Source of the DNA: Candidatus Treponema faecavium
GTDB lineage: Bacteria > Spirochaetota > Spirochaetia > Treponematales > Treponemataceae
Direction: 5' to 3'
DNA length: 6,983 bases
Assembly (NCBI GenBank): GCA_019113455.1
Contig: DXHG01000022.1
Location: 1 to 6,983, forward strand
Shown: positions 1 to 5,232 of the stretch, one piece after another
How the letters are laid out: each line of letters begins with the position of its first letter
How positions within the stretch are numbered: the first letter of the stretch is position 1
Notes under the pieces: generated by a model
Databases searched by the model: none
What the model saw: the letters and a program-made list of their open reading frames with translations, nothing else
What the model was told of the DNA's origin: nothing
Position numbers and translations under genes: made by a program

Positions 1-2
1 AC

Positions 3-386
3 GCGTTGCTTCAATTTGTGTTTGCGAAAATCAGTTTTCGCAGCGGAGAGGGATCCAGCATATTTAATAAACAGTATCTGTCTTTTTTGTCAATTCTTAT
101 TACATTGGCTTTTGTTATCTTTAATAAAAAACGTCCTGTTTTAAAAGATGAATTATTGGTTTATAAAATTCTTTCGTTTGTTTGTTTTTCTTTTTATTTT
201 ATTTTTCCTACAGGATTGACGGTTTTACTTTTTCGGGTTCCAGAATATTTTTCACCAGTTGTTATTTTCGCGCTGCTTGTGCTGGCAAGTAAATTTAAAG
301 AACGGTATTTAATTCTATTTGTCGCGTTTATTTATGTTTTGATTTTATCTATGACCTTTTGCCGCGCCGTATTCTTTGGAGGATAG
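3..386 (+). CDS. C-terminal part of a polysaccharide polymerase-like membrane protein (EpsG/Wzy type), 5' end outside window
   Basis: The reading frame is open from the left edge, so the true start lies upstream; the TTG at position 6 is only the first possible start codon inside the window. What remains is about 127 residues with four strongly hydrophobic stretches (around YLSFLSILITLAFVIF, KILSFVCFSFYFIFPTG, YFSPVVIFALLVLASKF and LILFVAFIYVLILSMTF) separated by short basic loops. The RVPEYF segment between two membrane segments resembles the C-terminal part of EpsG-family proteins, which act as glycan-repeat polymerases in the inner membrane. This family call is inferred from pattern and from the glycosyltransferase neighbours. 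A flippase or another polytopic protein cannot be excluded. The stop codon lies 3 bases before the next start, and the GGAGGA at 378-383 inside this gene's end serves as the ribosome binding site of the next gene, so the two are an operon. Confidence 0.6.
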   Translation, partial: ALLQFVFAKISFRSGEGSSIFNKQYLSFLSILITLAFVIFNKKRPVLKDELLVYKILSFVCFSFYFIFPTGLTVLLFRVPEYFSPVVIFALLVLASKFKERYLILFVAFIYVLILSMTFCRAVFFGG

Positions 387-389
387 AAT

Positions 390-1175
390 ATGAAAAAGGT
401 TTTTATTGTTGTTCTGTATAAGCAAAGTATAGTAGCATGTAAGACACTGCTTGCATTTAAAAACATAGGCTTGTTTGCCAATCCGGATAATTTTTTTGTC
501 ATTTGGGATAATTCTCCGGGAAATGAAAACGAAAGGTTTTCTTATGTTGATTTTTTTTCCTGTTCAAAAATTGAGTATGTTCATACTCCGAAAAATATGT
601 CCCTTGCAAAAATTTATAATCAATCTGTAAAAAAGCATTTTGCTGATGTGTACTGTCTGTTTGACCAGGATTCTTCTATAAGCCGCAAAGATTATGACCA
701 GTATCTTGATTCTGTGATTTTAAATCATAGTTCAGTGAATGTATTCATTCCGCAAATTTTTTCAAACGGGCGTCTGTTTTCTCCGGGGAAAAGTTTTTTA
801 AGTCATGGAAGCCATTTCTCTGCACTTTATCCGGGATGCCATAAAAATTCTTTTTACACAGCGATTACAAGCGGTATGGTTGTCAGAAGCCGTGTCTTTT
901 TTGAGAGAAATATCTGGTTTAATGAAAGTTTAACCTTATATGGCATTGATTTTGACTTTTTCAGACGGTACAGGCGGAAGGATCCGTATTTCTTCCTCTT
1001 GGACGTAACTCTGGATCATGATTTGTCTACTGTTACTTCATCTGATTATCAGGACGTCAAAGCAAGGATGGAAAAACAGCTTGAGGCTTATTTGATTATG
1101 TTTAAACACAGCATTTTTTATCCGTTGGTTTGGCTGCATGGAAAAATCGTAAGGATGAAATTATCTAAAAATTAA
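390..1175 (+). CDS. Family 2 glycosyltransferase
   Basis: This is a predicted cytoplasmic GT-A fold enzyme of 261 residues that would transfer a sugar from a nucleotide donor to the lipid-linked repeat unit. It opens with a hydrophobic strand (MKKVFIVVLY). It carries a DxD-type metal/nucleotide motif FDQDS with D92-Q93-D94. A TSGMVV segment follows near 160-165, then an acceptor-side YGIDFDFFRRYRR near 184-196, then LDHDLS near 208-213. This order matches rhamnosyltransferase-like family 2 enzymes, although donor and acceptor cannot be read from sequence. Length is slightly short for the family (usually about 280-310). The start is supported by GGAGGA at 378-383, 6 bases upstream of ATG 390. 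The gene is A+T-rich with long T runs, unlike the genes after 2450. A gap of about 85 bases separates it from the next gene. Confidence 0.85.
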   Translation: MKKVFIVVLYKQSIVACKTLLAFKNIGLFANPDNFFVIWDNSPGNENERFSYVDFFSCSKIEYVHTPKNMSLAKIYNQSVKKHFADVYCLFDQDSSISRKDYDQYLDSVILNHSSVNVFIPQIFSNGRLFSPGKSFLSHGSHFSALYPGCHKNSFYTAITSGMVVRSRVFFERNIWFNESLTLYGIDFDFFRRYRRKDPYFFLLDVTLDHDLSTVTSSDYQDVKARMEKQLEAYLIMFKHSIFYPLVWLHGKIVRMKLSKN

Positions 1176-1261
1176 ATATAGTTGTGGATAATTTGAAATA
1201 AGACAGCTGTATATAAGATTACCTCTTCTTTTATTGCAGATATTCCAATCCGTGATTGAAT

Positions 1262-2449
1262 ATGAAACTTCTTTTTTGCCATTTGCTAAATAATTATACA
1301 GGCTCCCCAAAGGTTTTATCTGTTCTACTTAAAGAGCTTGCGGCAGACAATGATTTTGAAATTTCGATTTTAACTTCTAAAACCGACGGCGTTCTGAATG
1401 GGATTCAAAATCTGAAATATTATGATAACTGGTACCGATGGCATGAAAATAAAATTCTCCGTATTTTTCGGTTTACTTTGTCGCAGTTAAGAAATTTTTT
1501 CTTTGTGTGCTTTGCGGACTTTGACATTCTGTATATGAATACTGTTGTGCCGTTTGGAGCTACTCTTGCTGCAAAATTACGTAAAAAGAAAATTATTTAT
1601 CATGTCCATGAGGTTTACATAAATCCCAACTTTGTAAAACGACTGTATCTTGTTATTATGAGGAAATGTGCTGCAAAAATTATTTGTGTTTCTAAGTATG
1701 TAAAAGAGAATGTTAACTTAGAAAATACTATTTTTATCTATAATCCGATTGAATATTCTTGTATGCCGCTTGATGTGGATTCTTATTTGAAAAATAAACT
1801 TGAACGTAAAATTATTTTTATGCCAACATCTCTAAAGAAATATAAAGGTGTTTTTCAGTTTGTAGAACTTGCCAGACTTATGCCGGATTTTAACTTTGTT
1901 CTTCTTTGCAGCGTGGAACTTATCGAACTGCAGAAGTTCTTTTCAAGAACTTCTTTACCTGAAAATCTTTCTTTGGTGGGAAAGCAAAATTGTCTTAAAG
2001 AATTTTACCGTGAAGCGGTAATAACGATGAACTTGTCGTTGTACGATAAGTTCATCGAAACATTCGGACTTACAGTCCTAGAATCTTTCGATGCACTTGT
2101 TCCCGCTATTGCTCCAAGCTATGGAGGGCCAACAGAAATTATTCAGAATGGGAAAAACGGTTTTTTAGTTGATCCGTATAATCTGAAAGAGATTTCTGGC
2201 TGCATAAAAAAGATTACAAATGACTTTGATACATACAAGAGTTTTGCTGTATATGCAAAGCAACGGGCGAAAGATTTTAATAAACAGGAATTCTTAAGAG
2301 AAATAAAGGTAGTGATCATACAAGTCTCGCAAGAAACTGTGTTGAATAATAGTAGGTGGGGGGGGGTAAGGCAAGTATTATTTAATAGCGTACCGGAATA
2401 TAAACGGCAATGCGGACAGGTCGTTTTTAACTTTTTGTCGTTGACATAG
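1262..2449 (+). CDS. Family 4 glycosyltransferase with a poly-G-dependent C-terminus
   Basis: This is a GT-B fold retaining glycosyltransferase, 395 residues as read. The N-terminal MKLLFCHLLNNYTGSPKVLS resembles the donor/acceptor loop of family 4 enzymes. The C-terminal domain has the EX7E signature IETFGLTVLE (E266 and E274), followed by SYGGPTEII and NGFLVDP, typical of nucleotide-sugar binding. The start is taken as ATG 1262; TTG 1256 is in frame two codons upstream, directly after a stop, and neither has a clear Shine-Dalgarno sequence. The recognisable domain ends near DFNKQEFLREIK (about 2310). The last 45 or so residues look unlike the family and run through the 9-G tract at 2358-2366. 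With 8 G translation would stop right after the tract, and with 10 G nine codons into and past it, so 9 G gives the longest tail. Composition is strongly A+T-rich. A 14-bp inverted repeat lies just upstream of the EX7E motif. Confidence 0.85.
   Translation: MKLLFCHLLNNYTGSPKVLSVLLKELAADNDFEISILTSKTDGVLNGIQNLKYYDNWYRWHENKILRIFRFTLSQLRNFFFVCFADFDILYMNTVVPFGATLAAKLRKKKIIYHVHEVYINPNFVKRLYLVIMRKCAAKIICVSKYVKENVNLENTIFIYNPIEYSCMPLDVDSYLKNKLERKIIFMPTSLKKYKGVFQFVELARLMPDFNFVLLCSVELIELQKFFSRTSLPENLSLVGKQNCLKEFYREAVITMNLSLYDKFIETFGLTVLESFDALVPAIAPSYGGPTEIIQNGKNGFLVDPYNLKEISGCIKKITNDFDTYKSFAVYAKQRAKDFNKQEFLREIKVVIIQVSQETVLNNSRWGGVRQVLFNSVPEYKRQCGQVVFNFLSLT
2025..2057. repeat. Long perfect-looking inverted repeat inside the family 4 glycosyltransferase gene
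   Basis: The left arm is CGATGAACTTGTCG at 2025-2038, the loop is TTGTA, and the right arm is CGATAAGTTCATCG at 2044-2057. Thirteen of 14 positions pair by Watson-Crick rules and the remaining one is a G-T (G-U in RNA) wobble. There is no T run after it, and it lies inside conserved coding sequence, so it is not an ordinary terminator. Function is unknown. Confidence 0.7.
2358..2366. repeat. Poly-G tract 1 (9 G) at the 3' end of the family 4 glycosyltransferase
   Basis: Nine consecutive G follow AGTAGGT and precede TAAGG. In the current frame it reads Trp-Gly-Gly-Val and lets the upstream gene continue to the TAG at 2447-2449. One G fewer gives an immediate TAA, and one G more gives a TAA near 2382-2384. 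The tract is 110 bases upstream of the likely start of the next glycosyltransferase (2477). Homopolymeric G tracts of this size are established slipped-strand phase-variation sites in many bacteria, including Treponema. Confidence 0.75.
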
Positions 2450-2476
2450 AGTTTGATAAAGCCGCCGCGAGAATCT

Positions 2477-3349
2477 ATGAAAGTTTTTGCCGTTCTGGTT
2501 ACGTATAATCCAGATTTCCGTTTGTTTGAGAAATCCGTGAATAGCCTTTTCCCTCAAGTATCCTGCATCGTTATTGTAGATAATGGCAGCGCTTCCTTTG
2601 ATCATTTACCGGATAATTGCATACTCATTTCTTTGAACCGGAATTTCGGTATTGCCTATGCGCAGAACCGGGGAATCGAAAAGGCTTTTGAGTTTGGCGC
2701 GGACTGTATCCTGCTGTCTGATCAGGATACCGTTTATCCGCCGGACTATGTATCGTCTATGTTGGAATGTGCGCGGAAGAATACATTGCAAAACATTGGA
2801 GGGCTTGTCCCTGTTGTTTTTGATGAGATCTCTGGGCGGCGTGTTCCGGTAATGCTCGAAAAAATGAAAGGCGCAGTTCCTCCTGTTTCCGGGTGCCTCA
2901 AGGTTGCGCATGCAGTCGCGTCCGGCACGCTGATTCCTGCCGACGCCCTGCAAAAATGCGGGCTTATGCGTGAGGATTTCTTTATCGATTTTGTAGATCA
3001 TGAATGGTGCTGGCGTGCGGCTTCCTGCGGTCTGAATATCTATTGTCTTGCCGATGTGGTGATTCACCATCAATTGGGCGACCGCATGGAGAAACGTTCT
3101 GGATTGAACATTGTATACCGGTCTCTCTTCCGCTTTTACTACATCATCCGCAACGGCTATTACCTTCTCTATCATACGGACTACTTAAAAGGGAAGGACC
3201 GGTTTTTATTCTGGTTGTTAATGCAAAAGAAAAAGGCAGAAGTTCTGTTGCTGAATCGCTTTGATTCCGCAAGCCACGCCGTCGTACGATCCGCAGTGCG
3301 GAACGGAAAGGCCGGTCAATTCGTCAGCTATGAGGAGGCTTCTTCATGA
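2477..3349 (+). CDS. Family 2 glycosyltransferase, probable rhamnosyltransferase
   Basis: This 290-residue GT-A enzyme follows the usual plan of rhamnosyltransferases acting in O-antigen or capsule repeat assembly. The N-terminal strand MKVFAVLVTYNPD is followed by VDNGS near 35-38, NRNFGIAYAQNRGI near 54-67 and the metal-binding SDQDT with D82-Q83-D84. VASGTLIP lies near 147-154, FFIDFVDHEWCWRA near 168-181 and DVVIHHQLGD near 193-202. The last two are typical of the RfbF/WbbL-like group, which uses dTDP-rhamnose, but the donor is an inference. ATG 2477 is preferred because it begins the first beta strand; the in-frame TTG 2453 would add eight non-conserved residues. Neither has a good Shine-Dalgarno sequence, so expression may depend on coupling to the upstream gene. 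Its TGA overlaps the next start as ATGA at 3346-3349. Its G+C content is visibly higher than that of the genes before 2310. Confidence 0.88.
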   Translation: MKVFAVLVTYNPDFRLFEKSVNSLFPQVSCIVIVDNGSASFDHLPDNCILISLNRNFGIAYAQNRGIEKAFEFGADCILLSDQDTVYPPDYVSSMLECARKNTLQNIGGLVPVVFDEISGRRVPVMLEKMKGAVPPVSGCLKVAHAVASGTLIPADALQKCGLMREDFFIDFVDHEWCWRAASCGLNIYCLADVVIHHQLGDRMEKRSGLNIVYRSLFRFYYIIRNGYYLLYHTDYLKGKDRFLFWLLMQKKKAEVLLLNRFDSASHAVVRSAVRNGKAGQFVSYEEASS

Positions 3350-3351
3350 AT
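3332..3351 (+). repeat. Translation-start junction repeat, copy 1 (contains AGGAGG and ATGA overlap)
   Basis: GAGGAGGCTTCTTCATGAAT is identical in 19 of 20 bases to the copy at 3860-3879. It contains an optimal Shine-Dalgarno AGGAGG at 3333-3338, seven bases before ATG 3346, which overlaps the TGA of the upstream glycosyltransferase. The two upstream genes end in nearly the same peptide (EEAS plus S or P) because of it. The copies are direct repeats 528 bases apart and bracket the small ORF plus acetyltransferase. Confidence 0.75.
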
Positions 3352-3426
3352 CTTTTTATCCTCGTTTGGAAAAACTCTGCCGCTGTTTTTGACGCGACCT
3401 TGCGGATGTTAGGAGCGCGCAAATGA
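3346..3426 (+). CDS. Small ORF of 26 residues, translationally coupled on both sides
   Basis: The peptide begins MNLFILVWKNSAAVF and ends TLRMLGARK. I do not recognise a family. Translation is plausible because it has an ideal AGGAGG at 3333-3338, its ATG overlaps the preceding TGA (ATGA at 3346-3349), and its own TGA overlaps the next ATG (ATGA at 3423-3426). Its role may simply be to carry ribosomes from the rhamnosyltransferase to the acetyltransferase. Alternatively it is the remnant of an older gene: the end resembles the LRLLGxxIG stretch common before the first hexapeptide repeat of acetyltransferases, and the beginning shares ATGAAT and an ILV segment with the glycosyltransferase start at 3874. 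Both resemblances are weak. Confidence 0.45.
   Translation: MNLFILVWKNSAAVFDATLRMLGARK
3411..3415 (+). promoter_or_regulatory. Ribosome binding site deciding the acetyltransferase start
   Basis: AGGAG lies 7 bases before ATG 3423 and inside the end of the 26-residue ORF. It favours ATG 3423 over later methionine codons of the acetyltransferase. Confidence 0.6.
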
Positions 3427-3877
3427 CCGCCTCCCGGCAATATAACATATTTCGCTTTCTCCGGCGCTTCCTTTTCGCGTGGTGCTATAAGTCTTTTTTT
3501 ATGACATCGGCGATGCGCGTCAAACTTTTGCGTCTTGCGGGAGTGCATATCGGTAAATATTGTTTCATCGGACATCATGTTTTGTTTGACGATCTCTATC
3601 CGGAAAATATTTACATCGGCGACGGAACAACGATCACGACTGGAACAAAAATTTTAACGCATTTTTATTCACCTAAAATAAAGGACTATGAAGTTGGCGA
3701 AGTTCGAATCGGCAGGCATTGCTTTATCGGTTTGGATGTTCTAATCGTAAAACCTGTAACAATCGGCGATCATGTCGTCGTAGGCGGGGGGGGGTAATCA
3801 CAAAAGACCTTCCATCGCATTCAATTTGTGCGGGCGTACCGTGCAAAGTTATAAAACTGGAGGAGGCTTCTCCATGA
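3423..3877 (+). CDS. Hexapeptide-repeat (left-handed beta-helix) O-acetyltransferase, phase-OFF by poly-G frameshift
   Basis: This gene would acetylate a sugar of the surface glycan using acetyl-CoA. A basic, partly hydrophobic N-terminus (FRFLRRFLFAWCYKSFF) leads to MRVKLLRLAGVHIGKYCFIG and a run of hexapeptide repeats. These include IYIGDGTTITTGTKILTH, with a candidate catalytic His in ILTHFYSP, and then VRIGRHCFIGLDVLIVKPVTIGDHVVVG. As sequenced, the 9-G tract at 3786-3794 leads straight into TAA (3795-3797), giving 124 residues. In the next frame the expected family tail follows at once: VITKDLPSHSICAGVPCKVIK, ending at TGA 3875-3877. With 10 or 7 G the product would be about 151 or 150 residues, normal for this WbbJ/NodL-like family, and its stop would overlap the next ATG. 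The tail is uncorrupted, which argues for a reversible switch rather than decay. The truncated form keeps the candidate catalytic His, so OFF may be partial. Confidence 0.85.
3786..3794. repeat. Poly-G tract 2 (9 G), frameshift switch in the acetyltransferase
   Basis: Nine G follow GTAGGC and precede TAATC, and with the preceding GGC they encode the Gly run of a HVVVG-type turn. Nine G give Gly-Gly-Gly-stop. Ten or seven G give Gly followed by Val-Ile-Thr-Lys, the conserved tail. The copy shown is therefore the OFF frame. Confidence 0.85.
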
Positions 3878-3879
3878 AT
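3860..3879 (+). repeat. Translation-start junction repeat, copy 2 (contains AGGAGG and ATGA overlap)
   Basis: GAGGAGGCTTCTCCATGAAT differs from the copy at 3332-3351 by one base (C at 3872 for T at 3344). AGGAGG at 3861-3866 is seven bases before ATG 3874 of the second family 4 glycosyltransferase, and the ATG overlaps the TGA that the acetyltransferase reaches only in its ON frame. Confidence 0.75.
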
Positions 3880-5141
3880 ATCCTTGTCCATACATGGTGG
3901 TTCTCAAAAAACAAAGGCTCTGAATTTTCAGCCGCGTATAATTTTGTAAAAGAAATGTCCGCCCGCCATCATTTGTTTGTGCTTATTGAATCCAACTCCT
4001 ACGCGTGGAACGATTTGTCTGAAATGACGGGGGGGGGTATGACAGTCTGCTCGGCGTGGAGTTCATTCTTGTCCCCTACCGCAACCGGCTGTTAGAGTCC
4101 GTTTGCCGGGGAACGTTGTCTTATCTTTTATTTAACCGGTGGGAGAAAACGGTATACCGGTTTTTGCGCTCCAGCGGAATCATGGAGCGGATCGATCTGA
4201 TTCATTTCGCGAGTCCGGTCGGCTACCGGGAACCCGGCTGGCTGTGGAAACTGGGCAAACCCTATGTGTGGGGACCGCTCGGCGGGATGAAAACGATTCC
4301 GCGGTGCTTTCTAAAAGCGTATCCGTTCCCGGATCGAATCAAGGGCGCGATGAAAAACGCGGTCAACCGACTGCAGTTTTATTGTTCAAGACGCGTTGTC
4401 CACGCGATGAAACAAAGCGATGTGCTGATTGCCTGCACCAAAGAACAGCGCACAATGGTCAACAAACGATTGCGGACAAACCGTTGCCGCTATTTACCGG
4501 AAAATGGCTTAAACTTCGCGAAGCTTTCCGCGGTTGGGGCGGATTCCTTTCTAGATAAAAAATACGGCATAGAGCGCGTCAACATTCTCTGGGTTGGAAC
4601 GAACTGCGTCCGGAAAATGCCGCGCCTTTTGTTGGGCGCGCTCGCGTCCTGCAGAAATTCCAACTTTCATTGCGCGTTCATTGGCGCGGGCTGTTCGGCG
4701 TTAAAACAGTTTGCCGCGAGCGAATCGCTTCAGGCGAATTGTTCTTTTGTGGATCAGCTTCCGCGCGAAGAAGTTTTGCGGCTTTATGCCAACGCGCATT
4801 TGCTTGTCATTACGTCTTCAATGGAAGCAAATACCACGATTGTATGGGAAGCGCTGGAAAACTGCGTGCCCGTTATGACGGTCGATCATTGCGGAATGGG
4901 AGACGTGATTCAAGACGGCGTGAACGGAATTAAAATTCCTGTCTCGCGTTATGATTTGATGCGCGCGGAGTTCGCGCGGCAGTTGGACCGCGTGTTTGAG
5001 GCTCCGGCGGCGCTCAAAGCGCTTGCGAAAAATATCCCGAAAACCGCGCGGCAATATTCGCAAGAACACCGCATGGATTTTTTTGAACAATGCTACCAAG
5101 ACGCGCTGCAGGCGCACAAAAATCACCGCGAACAACACTGA
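3874..5141 (+). CDS. Family 4 glycosyltransferase, phase-OFF by poly-G frameshift
   Basis: This GT-B fold retaining glycosyltransferase is split by the 9-G tract at 4029-4037. The first frame gives MNILVHTWWFSKNKGSEFSA, with the GSE donor-loop motif of the family, and reads 73 residues to a stop at 4093-4095. The remainder is intact in another frame from 4038 (YDSLLGVEFILVPYRN) to the stop at 5139-5141. With 10 G the full protein is 422 residues, the normal length for the family. In that form it has KPYVWGPLGGM near 129-139, ILWVGTNCVRKMP at the start of the second domain, and the EX7E motif EANTTIVWE (E318 and E326) followed by VMTVDHCGMGDVI and NGIKIPV. All expected motifs survive, so this is a switched-off rather than a decayed gene. 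The start is fixed by AGGAGG at 3861-3866. A GTG at 4056 could start a shortened protein, but this would lack the N-terminal donor loop. A gap of 91 bases follows. Confidence 0.88.
4029..4037. repeat. Poly-G tract 3 (9 G), frameshift switch in the second family 4 glycosyltransferase
   Basis: Nine G follow ATGAC and precede TATGAC. Nine G lead to Met-Thr-Val-Cys-Ser and a stop at 4093-4095. Ten or seven G join Thr-Gly-Gly-Gly (or one Gly fewer) to Tyr-Asp-Ser-Leu-Leu and the rest of the enzyme. The tract sits in a variable loop of the N-terminal domain, where a Gly run should be tolerated. Confidence 0.87.
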
Positions 5142-5232
5142 TTCTCCCATATAGAAAGGTCATTCGCTTCTCAACCAAACGCTAGTCTCTCTCTAAATCA
5201 ATCCCACTATAAACAACAAAGGAACGCATCGT

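Noticed and set aside
551..558. Run of eight T in the first family 2 glycosyltransferase as another slippage switch
   Set aside because: The gene is T-rich with several 6-7 T runs, the frame is intact through it, and the run encodes ordinary Phe codons. Slippage is possible but nothing points to a switch.
1193..1217. TTGAAA plus TATAAG as a promoter before the first family 4 glycosyltransferase
   Set aside because: The spacing is only 13 bases and the region is A+T-rich, so matches of this kind are expected by chance.
2441..2446. TTGACA as the -35 of a promoter for the rhamnosyltransferase
   Set aside because: No acceptable -10 hexamer lies 16-18 bases downstream; that stretch is GC-rich (GCCGCCGCG).
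2606..3175. Long minus-strand open frame opposite the rhamnosyltransferase
   Set aside because: It lies entirely antisense to a gene with clear family motifs, and its translation shows no recognisable domain or start signal.
4139..4558. Alternative plus-strand open frame inside the second family 4 glycosyltransferase
   Set aside because: The overlapping frame carries WGPLGG and the rest of the enzyme; the alternative frame has no motif and reflects the higher G+C composition.
3874..5141. Reading the two glycosyltransferase pieces as separate genes or a dead pseudogene
   Set aside because: All conserved motifs are present, the only lesion is at the G tract, and one base restores the full length, so reversible phase variation explains it better.
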